A stretch of 64,000 nucleotides of DNA, from assembly GCA_905250125.1 (NCBI GenBank), contig CAJNOL010000215.1, positions 62,001 through 126,000 on the forward strand. The letters are read 5' to 3'. The stretch is from Rotaria sordida. Taxonomy: Eukaryota > Rotifera > Eurotatoria > Philodinida > Philodinidae. The notes beneath the pieces were generated by a model. It had not been told where the DNA came from. It worked only from the letters and a program-made list of their open reading frames with translations, and made no database searches. Shown here one piece after another: positions 34,996 to 50,200 of this stretch; within the stretch, counting starts at the first letter, position 1; each line of letters opens with the position of its first letter. The translations under genes and the position numbers were made by a program.

Positions 34996-36648
34996 GTTAT
35001 GTGTCTATCACGTTTGTTCAAAACGTTCTTTATCTTTTAAATGCTGCTTTTTTTTGTATTACATCACTACCTTCGAGTTACCATCATGACGACAAGGAAA
35101 ATGTGTCTCATTAGAAGAAATAAACATTAATAGTGGTTGAAGATTGATTTTTTTTCTTCGTGCATGCATCTACGTGTCTTATTCTCCTTCTTTGCTGTTA
35201 ATGTTTCATGAAGCGTTACTATTCGTCCGGACGAACGTACACCTGAACATATTGATAGACAATTTTGTTTCATAACACACATTGCAGTTAGACCTTGTAC
35301 GAACACAAATAGATGAAGACAAGCGAAGGATTGTCTATATATTACAAGGTTGGATAATATCATACCTGACATTATCGAATAATAATACGAACAAATATAT
35401 TTTAATTTTATATCCATTAGATCTATCTGATAAATAATATGTTGTTCACAAGGACTCATTTGTTTAATGAGATTCAACTAATATTCTACGTACTTTTCTA
35501 TACAAAAAAAGCAAGAAGCATGTCCACTTTTCTTTATAAAATATGTAAAAACAGATCATACATCAATTGATACTAATTTTACTAATTATATTCTTCGTAG
35601 AATTCTTTTTTTATTAATCTGTTAAAAAGAATATATCTGATGGTATTTTTTTTGTAAAAACGTACCGTCTTAATCAATCTATACTATACGGCTTGTTCAA
35701 ACGTAACGTTGTTACGCTCTTGACATATTAACTTTTTAATTATCTCTGAAGGTTTGAGAAATAGAAAGTTTGTTTAAACGCCATTCAACGCAACATATCA
35801 CACTCTATTTATTCTATAAGCATGACGTTTTTTTTTGGATGAAGTCTCGAGTTTCTAGAAAAGTTTTATCATCATGTAACGCTGTTGCATAAAAAGATCC
35901 TTTTTTTTTCTCCAAATGAAATGTTTCTAAAGCCAGTTTTATCGAGCATTGAACGGACTTTTTTTACAGTAACAAAAAAACCAAATGTAACAATGTTACA
36001 CCGTTATTTATCGACCAATTTTAGGGCACTTAACATGTTCAGAAATATTTGATTTTTATAAATATTGGTCTTTTCTGTATATCTAATCGTTCTACGCAAG
36101 AATCAAGTTGCTACATCAAAACAGGAACTCATCAAATGTACAGTAAGTTGGACACTGTACAAGAATGAACAACCTACACTTAGCAACGAAAGTCAAAAAA
36201 TAAATAGGCCATTTTGTAGAAAATTAAATTCTGTATTGAATGGTGTGTCATTCAGCATTTTTAGAAAAATTTGTTGTTTAGAAAATTCAAAATACTATTT
36301 TTAAAATGCGGTTATCGATACCAAAATTGAATTTTTTTTAAAGAACAAATGTCAACTTCATAATTAGCGTGAAAAAACTACACGTAATAATGTATTCAAA
36401 TCTGTCCAACTCAAAAATAAAATTTTCAAAAACTTGACCAACGAAGCGTCGCGTCACGTGAACGAGTCATATATTTCTTTTTAGTATTGTTTTATAACAC
36501 ACAATAATACAGAAACACAAGAAAAAGAAAAAAAGAAACAGAATCACACATACATACGGCGACAACAATGCAACTTGTACATATAATCAAAAGACAAGAA
36601 AAAAAAGAAAAGTAACGTTCTTAATTAATTTTACGTTTTTCTATTTCA
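34996..36648. other. Intergenic region between minus-strand genes
   Basis: Upstream of the Pro/Met-rich gene and downstream of U2AF2. Only AT-rich sequence and small unconvincing frames were seen. Imperfect palindromes GTAACGTTGTTAC (35703) and GTAACAATGTTAC (about 35988) recur without clear element ends. Confidence 0.5.
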
Positions 36649-40452
<3,804 letters not shown>

Positions 40453-40732
40453 TTATCTAAAAATTTTATTAAAAATTTGTTATTACATAAATTTTGTATT
40501 ATAAATGAACCATGTTTTGAAAAATTCATCCATCCTACTTGTATAGAATATGGAGGTCTGTGACGAATTGCTAATATGCAAATCATGTAGATGTCACCAG
40601 ATATTGACATTTAAAAAATTTGGAATCAATTGTGCATCATTCTGGAAGTATGTTTTACAGTAACAAATGAATATAATTTTAATATCTAAAAGATAATTCT
40701 TAAAAACTTGCTAAAATTTTTTTTATCTTAGA

Positions 40733-41290
40733 AGGGAAGTCTCCCAACTGATAGATAAATTGCTTTTAAACCAAGACTGCATGTATTGTGTAGAGGGATT
40801 TTTTTAAATGAAAAGACATGGTTCCTCTCATGAACACTAGAATAACTAATTTTCAAATTTCGACTTGAAACTTTGCATAGAGAGAGACTTTAACGAAAAT
40901 AGTTCTTTGTGAATATTTAAGATCTTTGATTTATTCCTATTCGAAGATATAGCTATAGTAAAAAATATGCGTTGTGGATCGCTCAACTTCATCGGCAGAT
41001 TCGATGTTTCTTGTTTTAGAATAGAAGCAAATCAAAAGAGTTGAAACGTTCACAATAAACTATTCTCGTTAAGGTCTATATCTATACAAAGTTTCAAGTC
41101 CAAATTCGAAAATTAGTTTTTCTAGTGTTCCTGACTGGAACCACAGCATTCTGCTAAAGCATACTTTAAAAATGTAGTATTAAGTTAAGAACACGAACTC
41201 TTTTCAGCATATTCATAGCTCATTTAGATCTGCATAATGTACATAGTCTCGACTCAAAAGTGATTTAATAGTTGGGAGATTTCTTTTATT
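40733..41290. mobile_element. Foldback element with arms of about 230 bp
   Basis: GAAGTCTCCCAACTGATAGA near 40737 and its complement ending near 41285 (GTTGGGAGATTTC) begin the arms. Further pairs include ACTAATTTTCAAATTTCGAC with its complement near 41115. The central spacer is about 70 bp. Confidence 0.78.
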
Positions 41291-41741
41291 AAGGCCACCT
41301 CCCCCTCCCCTCGAAAAAAGTCAGTTGTCGTAAAAAAAATGAAAACTGAGATAAATGCATGGGAAGATGGTCCATCTTCTGCTCTTTCAAAGACACTATA
41401 GTTTTTTTTATCTAATGACTCGTTTTTGACCAAAACTTTCGATGATTTCTTGCGTCCTCTGCATAAAAATGCGGTTTTTTCAGGAAAAAACGAGTTTTGA
41501 CATATTTTCGTAGAAACTACACATTTCAGTGGAACGTATGGGCATTCTAATAACCTTCATCATGCTATACAAAAAAATTTAATTGCGCCTAATAGTAATG
41601 AGAAATTGAAATGACTAGTTGACAACAAAAAAAAGCTTTATTTAAAAAGTTTTTTATACAACATGATCATATGTGAACAAAACTGTTTAATAAAAACAAG
41701 GCTGAAACAACTCATAGTGGATTTTAGTATAACATTTTCAG

Positions 41742-42030
41742 CCAAACCGCATGATTATCATTTGCCCTAAATTGTGGTTCCCTAAATGAGTTCCCTATTT
41801 ATGGCTGTTAAACCAATCAAAAAACTTCTGGTGAACAGCTTAATTTAAGGATTTCCTTGGTGATAATACATATAACAACACACCCTTTTTTTCACCCTCA
41901 TCTTTAGGTTGCATGAAAAAATACTTTTCTGGTCACCAGAAATTTGTTATTTGATTGAAGAACACAAATAGGGAACTTATTTAGGAAGTAATTTAGGGAA
42001 CCACAATTTATGGTAAATGATAACCTACCA
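41742..42030. mobile_element. MITE-like foldback element
   Basis: TAAATTGTGGTTCCCTAAAT (near 41770) is complementary to sequence at about 41988-42010, within arms of about 90 bp. A matching pair AACTTCTGGTGA / TCACCAGAAATT closes the inner end. Confidence 0.82.
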
Positions 42031-42221
42031 CCAAACCTACTATATTCATGTCGTGGAGAATAAGTTCGGTAAGCCTCAAAAGAAGTTTATTTATACATAT
42101 TTAAAAAAAAACGACAATTTATGATTGTTCTCTTCAAATCTCGCAAAAAATGCGTAAAAGCGCGAAGAAAATTGTAAAAATCCACTTCGAAAAATGTTTT
42201 TCGCTTTTTCTCGATTTATGG

Positions 42222-42568
42222 TTTCATGATTTTGTATCCAAAGATTCTCTGTCCCGAATGTTTTGATATATTAAAATTGTTTTTTTTTTGTTGGAAAGAG
42301 TGCGTCAAGATGCAGAGCATGACGTTGTCCTTTTTTTGAATTAAGTTTACTTTTCTTATAAATATAGGCGCGTATGTTTTAAAAGAAATCATTTTTAGAG
42401 AGTTTTTTAGGCCTTCAACTTGTCAATAACCTTATCCATGTAAAAATCAAGAGGTTAGTAAAAAGGGACAACGTCATGCTCTGCATCTTGACGCGCTCTT
42501 TCCAACAAAAAAAAACAATTTTAATATATCAAAGCATTCGGGACAGAGAACTTTTGGATACAAAATCA
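42222..42568. mobile_element. MITE-like foldback element with nearly perfect arms
   Basis: Arms of about 108 bp (42229-42341 and 42460-42567) differ at only a few positions. GATGCAGAGCATGACGTTGT in the left arm has its exact complement in the right arm. The loop is about 120 bp. High arm identity implies a recent insertion or continuing correction. Confidence 0.88.
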
Positions 42569-43199
42569 GCTATTTTTCACCCTTGTTCGGTGTATATCTT
42601 TGTCAAATAACGTGACATCGGGCTGAAAATTGTACGACAGCTTCTCCATCATAGGCCTAACATATCCTGAAAATTTCAGCCTACTTCCCTTGTCTTAATG
42701 CGAAAATCGATTTTTGAAAGGTGGGAAGGGTGACCTTAAATCCAACAGTAAATTCGTGTGAAGTATTAATAGTTCTTATCAATCCAGAAAAACTATTTCA
42801 TATCATATTATCATCATGTTCTTTTTACCTAGCCGCTAGATCTTTCTAACGTAGAATAATTGCCAAGACACATGCTGAGGATTAATCAAAATGTACAATC
42901 ATTTCTATGAATTCATAAGATAAATCGCCATCTGCAAATTATAATTAAGATAAATAACAGATAATTAGGTAAAAATTTCCATAAATAGAATTTGAGACTA
43001 GATGCATTAGAAAGGATACTGCCGGATAAGTCAACAAATCTGACATCCTCCTACACAATGTTCCAATGAGTGTAAAAAAAAGGAAGTTTGCATATTTTTA
43101 CATAGGTCTGTGCATTTTTCTATAAAATTTCGTAGTATAATGTTGATATTTCGGATGAGGGTGTTTTCATTTTACATGTATTTTCCCATCATGATACCT

Positions 43200-44645
43200 A
43201 TATCTTATTAGTTATAAAAATTGCACATTGATTTCTTAGCTTTCATACATCAAAAGATGCAGCTAATTTTCTTTCATAAAATAGTTAGAAATGATCCATA
43301 GATTAAAGTAGGTAGAGGATGTGTTTGATGATATGTCTAGTATATAAAATCTAGAAAAATCTATTTCTTTTAATAATCAAACATAATTAAAGGTCTATTG
43401 ATGAATCAAAACTCAACAACAGAATGTTCAAATTCTCAGAACATCAGTAGAAAGAGCACAAAGTTCTACAAAAGATAGACTATTTTCCTATTGTTGCAAG
43501 TTAATTCCGCAAAAATTTGAAAACATGGTCTCATAAAGTAGATAAACCGATGGCTCATTCTGCTGCAAAAGGGAGAAAAGTTCGAGAAATCCAAAAAAGA
43601 CATGTTTTCAACCTTTTTATGGAACTAACTCGCGACAACAAGGCAAACACCCTATCCTGTGTAGAATTTTTGCGGTCTTTCTACTGATATTCTTAGAAAA
43701 AAAATAAGAGTTTTAGGCTATCGTTTCATAATTACCAAGACCTTCAAAATCTTTTGTCAGAACATATGTAGTCTATGCAACTTGTGATGCTCTTTCCAGT
43801 GGTATAATTTAAATCCCATTTTGTTACATTAAAGGCGTGAAAATTCATTTTTCTTGAACTATATAATAGTAACATTGAGATTTAATTTTTCTACCGTTGA
43901 ATTTCTTAAACGGCAGAAAAATTAAATTAGATTTCGAAGATCTTTTTTCTCAACATGTAGCTGAGTGTCTCTTTCTTTCGAATGGATGCTAAAAAAGAAC
44001 CATTTGAGTTGACAAAACTAGTATTAATTCAATATTTTTATATTTAGGAAGAAGGTGCTATAATTATGAAACAGCTGAGATTATATCACAGACGAAAGAC
44101 TGCTACTATGTGTCCATAGACATGACATTAGATCGAGAATGAAACCTTCTTTAGTTGGAGAAAACTTTGTTGTTTGCAAAATTTGTTGGCAGATGCCATA
44201 TTTTTGGAATCCTCTGTAGTTTCAAAATTAGTTAGTTGATTAATTACATATTTAGTGTTAATATATAATTATCAAGCAATTTTTCTAACAAAATCTTCAT
44301 AGAAACCTATGTTCAATTAACCAAAATATGCCCGACCGGTTGAGCCCTTTGGATCATTTTTATTTAAATCAAAATTAGCTCATTTTGTAGAGAATTTTCA
44401 GGAGCTATTTCCAGGAAAGTTCCAACCTTATCACTTGAATCATAAGAAAGAACAGTACATTACACTGGAACTATTTTAGCCAAAACTGTAAAAATTGAAT
44501 ATCTATATTAAATTAACGTATCTGATTTTCATTCTCTATCTACTTTAATTATCGATCATTTCTAATCATTTTGTAGAGAAAAATTAGCTACATCTTTTGG
44601 TATATGAAAGGTAAGAAACCAATGTACAATTTTCCTAACTAATAA
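43200..44645. mobile_element. Composite foldback element about 1.45 kb long
   Basis: The outer arm 43200-43330 contains TATCTTATTAGTTA and CATCAAAAGATGCAGCTAAT. The complementary sequence ATTAGCTACATCTTTTGGTA and TAACTAATAAGATATA lies at about 44585-44650. A second foldback is nested inside. No intact reading frame for a transposase is visible between them. Confidence 0.72.
43434..43700. mobile_element. Nested foldback element
   Basis: ACATCAGTAGAAAGAGCACA near 43440 pairs with TTTCTACTGATATTC near 43678, and TTTGAAAACATGGTCTC (43516) pairs with CATGTTTTCAACC (43602). Arms are about 100 bp with several mismatches. It sits inside the larger element at 43200-44645. Confidence 0.7.
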
Positions 44646-47600
44646 GATATATGTGCAAATAATTTCTTATTGCAAAGTACGAAATACACATAGGGGGTGC
44701 CCAATCTGGTCTGATAGTTCAAATCGTTTTTTCTTTATCATACAGCTTCTATATTACATCAGAAATATATGATTTTTTTTTATTAGTTTATAGCACTGAT
44801 TGTTTAGTATTGTTTCGGTTATATATCTTGTTCGAAATAAAAATAATTTATCATGATCGCTTATAATAACTTGACACTGAGGACAATCCTATTTAGTTTG
44901 TAATAAAGAGAACATTACAAAATACTTGAAAGTCAGATAACGAACGAAAGAAAATTGACAGTAGAATAAAAATGATACAATTGAAACAGGGCAATACCTT
45001 GAAATAAATCATTTGAGTAGTCTCTCTAATAGTGACTCATATATCTTAAAGATATCTATATCCTAATTATAAATATATTTGTCTTTATTTATTGTTGACA
45101 CATAAACTCTTCAAATGTATTATTAATTGCTAAATCTTTCCTCTGTACAAAAAATTCATTTAGTCGATAAACATAAAGATGTATTTTACTGAGAAATTTT
45201 ATGAAAATGCTTTACTATTTTCGTTTCGAATAAGGTATATATATATAAACCTTCTCATATATTAACAGATCTTCTCATAATAGAAGACTTGAGTCTTATA
45301 ACAAAAAAAACATCCTTCGCTTAAATCTTTTTAACCTTTTTTTTTTTTTTTTGTTGAAATATTGCTGAATCGTATTTATTGTAGAATAAAAGTTACATAT
45401 GAATAAAGTGAAAAATAGAGAACTAAAAATGATGCAAAGACAAAAACGATTAATATTAGACCTTCATTTTAATAAAGAAAAAGAATATCATGAAAAAAGC
45501 TAATGGTTGAAAAAAAAAATGAGAACTCACATTTGTTAAACGTCATTAATAACAACAACAAAATGAAACAGCTCAATTTAGGAAAAAAATGAAATTCAAC
45601 TATAATTATTTTTGTTTTTTCATTTGAAACATAATCATAATGAACTAAACTAAAATGTAATAAGGATATTCAATCATTTGTGGATAGGAGATTAATACTA
45701 GAAGATTCATGTAAAAAGTTTATACGCTAAAACATAATAGAAGGTGTAAGACCTTTCATTGTGTGAGGATTTAATCCAAATAACACATTATCAGTATTAA
45801 AAAAATCATATGTTTCTCATATGTAATAGAAGCTGTGCAGTTAAAAAGAAGAATTGAAGTATTAGGTCAGATTGGCCATCCCCTTTTCATCGAAAAACAT
45901 CTTATGTTCACTTTGAGTTTAATCTCTATGATATAAAGAGCTTAACCATAGGTCAAAGTGTGTACAACCAATCATCATACTGACAAAAGAAAAAGTCAAT
46001 CGTGTTTATATTTACTACAACAACAGTTACATTAGCATTGATTGCTAACAAATATTTTTTTGTTTCTTTGTTTATTAAATTTTTCATGATTAAACAAGAA
46101 TATAATAGAAAAGACATATTTACTAATCTTGTATTTATCATATAAAATTTCAAAAAAAAAAAAAAAATTTCATTCTTCAATCAAATTTCTTTCTTGTCAT
46201 GCATTCAATTTAATATGTTATTCTAAATTTTTTTTTTATCTTTAGAATACTATTATGTAGAATATTTCAAGTAATTTACATATGAAGATCATATTTAGTA
46301 AAATATTATATTTCAATAACTATTCTAATTGAACCAACTAAAAAAAAAAGAAAAGAAAAGAAAAGATAATGTAAAAATCTAAGTCGCTTACAGGACTTTT
46401 TTTTTCTAATCATATAATTGAACTTGACATAACTATAGTTAATACAACTTAATAAGCTTTTTTAACAATGATCTTATTTTAAGAATAAGAATTCCATATT
46501 ATATCCTAGATTTGAACAAAAAAGAAAGAAACTCTTATATATGAACGTCTAAAATCTCAAAGTTCAATCACGTACATCCGGACAAATATTTCATTCTTGT
46601 ATCTAAGAATGACAAAATGTTAAATATGTCAAGGTTAGAAAAAGAGGATATTATAACGAATATATTAGTTTAAAATAAAAAAAAAAACAGAATAAAATAT
46701 TAATATGTTGTCTATTACACGTAAAAATCATTTTGTTTTATTATTTATTCTAATTTCAATTGATTGGATTATTTATTTTGTTTTTTTTTTTTGCATAGGA
46801 AAAATCTCATAGATATGTAACAATTGTCTTGTCTCATACATCGATTTTTATAATTGTTCTTTTTAAGTATTCAAAAACTTAAACAAAATAAAACGATCGA
46901 GTATTTATTCAAATATCTCTCTTTCCGTCAATAGCAGTTGTTGAATGTTGGAATAATATATTCTTTCTTCGTCCTTACATTGTAACCTTAGTTACTCTGA
47001 GAAGAGAGGAAAAAAAAAGGTAAAGGTGAGCTCTGTTCTTTCTGCTTGTTCTCCTTCCTCGTTCATCATCAAATACAATCGTGTTGTATTGAGTGTATAG
47101 TCAATTTAACTCAACTCTTCATGTTTTAGTACTAGAGCTTCTCGTTTTCTTTTTCTTTTTTTTCTCTTTTTATTTTGATTTTCGATAAAATGAAGATGAC
47201 ACATACAAGAAGGATTATTGTTCTTTAAGTAAAAAAAGAAGAAATAGAGAGAACGTTTATCGTTACCGTAAGTTGTCTCAATTATTTCTTTTTTTTTTTT
47301 TCTTGTCTTGATCTATAATGAGTAAAGAAAAGAAGAGAAGCAAACGCCTTTTCGACACAATTAGTTTAAGGGATTCATGCTTTTGTCAAAGTTGTATAAC
47401 ATCGATGTAATGTTCTTCTTCTTTTTATTTCGTCTTTTCGCTCATACTTTATGATTGTCGTTGAGTAAATGTGAAGATGAAGACAACTGTTGTTCGATTA
47501 ATATTATATATATAGACTTCAATAGACGACTAAATGTTTGACAGCATCTTATTACATATGACACCAATCATACTAGACGTCTATTATATTTTTGATTTTG

Positions 47601-48527
47601 TGTTTTTTTTAGATCGATGATATCATTATCAAGTCTAACCAATGATCATGTCATATCTATGATGAGATATAATCTTTTATTGAACACGAATAATGTCTTT
47701 ATCACTTGTACGTTCTACTTATAGAAGAATGCTGAAATATTTGCTTCGGTAAGTTATTAATAAATAATGATTTCTAATAAAGAACAAATTATGTTTGAAA
47801 TTGGTTTTTTTCTTTTTGTTCGTTCAATGAAATTCTTATTGCATCATGAAGAAACGAATTTCTTATCGAGTTCATTCATATATATATGCAGTTCAAGGTT
47901 TACTTTTCTTATAAGACTATATATAAATATGTGTGTATGTCTTGCATCTCATCTCTCTCATTTACGTCTTTTTATAGTCATTGGTGTATGGAAATCAAAT
48001 GTGACGGTAATAATACGACGAACCGTAATACTAAAAAAAATGGTCAAGACGGTTGCCACCAAGTATGTAGAAAGAATAACTCTCACTTTTTTCTTCTTTT
48101 TCCTTTTCCTCCTTTTTTTTTTTTTCTACTCAGCCTTTTTTTTTTCGCTTGAATAGAATTGTTTCATCAATTGTTGATGAGATACTATTCATGTCTCGAG
48201 TGTACTCAATGGTACACCTATTATTTATTTGAATTAAGTAGTTAGATTAAAAGATAAAAAAAAGAACTAATATTCTCATATATCTCATGAATTTTCAAGA
48301 GTTATTTGTAAATGTTAATTTTTTCTTATGTATAGAAATCAGATGGACATGACACACATAGCAGGTAAGAAAAGAAAAACAATTTTATATATATATATAT
48401 ATGCTCATATATCTTTCAATTTTGAATCTCATTTATAATTCTTCTGATAGTAACAATGAGAACAAAATTTCTCAAGTATGTGTCAAATTCAATAACCTCA
48501 TATATATATAACAATAAATATTTTCAG
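44646..48527. other. Gene-poor AT-rich region
   Basis: No exon with convincing splice sites and protein-like composition was found on either strand. Poly-T/poly-A runs and short AT repeats are frequent. The right end (about 48300-48527) may include 5' untranslated exons of the small gene starting at 48528. Confidence 0.5.
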
Positions 48528-49026
48528 ATGACACAATCTAATCTTGATAAGCAACTTGATGATGGTATTTTATTAGATGCTCAACTTGAATGGGAACATG
48601 AAGCAGGTAAAAGAAAAAATTTTTAAACAACAAAAAAAAAAAAAAAACAACAAAGAAAAAGTAAAAATATCATCAATAATTTTCTAGTAAAAGATTTCTA
48701 AGACGTATGTATCAATCTTGTTTTTGGGTGTTTTCTTCTTTATTTGAATAAAAATAAATCTTTGATATAGAAAAAAAAGTATTCGAGTGTTAAAACTAAC
48801 TTTTAATTTAATGCTTTTTCATGAGTTTATTTTAAGAGTTTCTTTTTTTTTTTCTGTGTTATATCTAGGAATTGAACATAGTCCAAGAATTTATCGAAAA
48901 TCAGAACAAGATCTATTAGATATTATTTTAACAAAATCTCCACTTTCAATATCACCGACAGCATATATTCGTACACCTTATTGTTCTGATTTTGAATGGG
49001 ATAATTTATTTGACTTTGCTTTGTAG
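48528..49026 (+). CDS. Small acidic protein of unknown family
   Basis: Exon 48528-48606 (MTQSNLDKQLDDGILLDAQL...) splices to 48869-49026 in phase 1, giving 78 residues that end TPYCSDFEWDNLFDFAL. The ATG follows immediately after a TTTTCAG acceptor, so 5' untranslated sequence probably lies in an upstream exon near 48340. The protein is acidic. The tail mixes Asp/Glu with Trp, Phe and Leu, resembling short transactivation or docking motifs (inference). I recognise no family, and no other domain, signal peptide or helix is seen. Confidence 0.6.
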
Positions 49027-50200
49027 AAATTTAGTCTATTTCTTTTTCTCCTATGTAGATCTATGTGAACAGTTGAATGAAATAAAACAGTTCTCTTACG
49101 TTTCTTTTTGTTCTAGCTTGTGATGTTTATTTTATTTTTCTCATCTCTCTCTCTTTTTTGTTTCTTTTATTATCTATTTCAATTATATCCTCAGGGTTGT
49201 TTGTTTTTTTCACAGACAAAAAACAAGAAAAATATAATTGTATTCATTTTCTGGTTTTCTTTTCTTTTTTTTTTTTTTAATATAAGAAGAAAAATTTTTT
49301 GTTTCATTGAAACGTAAAGAAAAAAAAAAACGAATATGATCAATGAAAATAATAAGAAACTATTTGCTGTAATTAATATTTTCATATAACAGGTATTTAT
49401 TGACGATAAATGAAAAAAAAAAAAATGTTCTAATCTATTCAACATATATATAAAATGATGAAGGTTGTTGTCTCAATGATTAGGTCATTATTAAAATAAA
49501 ATTGCTTTGGAAATCAAAGCGAATTTCTATAGGTGCTTGAAGGTTATATTTTAACCTTAAGTGAATGTATTAATTTTCCATATTAAATAAAACTGACTAT
49601 TCAATTCCTTTGATTTAATTAAATCAAACAAAAAAAACAGTAGGTTATGTTTTTTTTTTTTTGAGGTAATTTAAGAATGTGAAGCTACTATTAACTTTCA
49701 AGTGTTATCAATTGATATGTATGCATCGAATGTGAAAAGTTTGTTTGTTTTTTTTTTTTAATAATTATAAATATGAAATTTATTACGATAGAAAATCAGG
49801 ACAATTTATAGAGATCAATCATTAGGTATACATGACAAACTAAAACAAGTAATGATCATTGTTTAATAAATATGTTTACTAAAAGATAAGCTAATCAATA
49901 AATAAATGATTTGTATTCATTTATAATGCATTCATTTTTGTACAAGTCTCTAGTTTGATCTCAAATAATTCAACATAGTCTTTGTTATTCTTTAATACAA
50001 ATTATAATAAATATATTTCATATATCAAATAGGTTTTATTTTTTAATTATGAAAACAAATTTATTAAAATCAATTAGCCCAAATGAACAGTATATATTTA
50101 ATAAGAAAAAAAAATAAAGAATAACCGCACAGTAATAATTATATCAAAGAAAAGAAAAACCTAATAATAAAGAGATTCATAAAAGAAAACGATGAAAGTT
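49027..50200. other. Intergenic region between convergent genes
   Basis: 3' flanks of the small plus-strand gene and of GMPPA. Low-complexity T and A runs; no exon supported. Confidence 0.55.

Noticed and set aside
35700-36000. Repeated GTAAC...GTTAC palindromes as ends of a mobile element
   Set aside because: Each is self-complementary, but the flanks do not pair with one another, so no element boundaries can be drawn.
36065-36304. 79-residue plus-strand frame
   Set aside because: Isolated, not flanked by splice sites and without recognisable composition; treated as chance.
47767-48156. 129-residue frame with long Phe runs
   Set aside because: The Phe/Leu runs come from poly-T; no splice sites and no start context.
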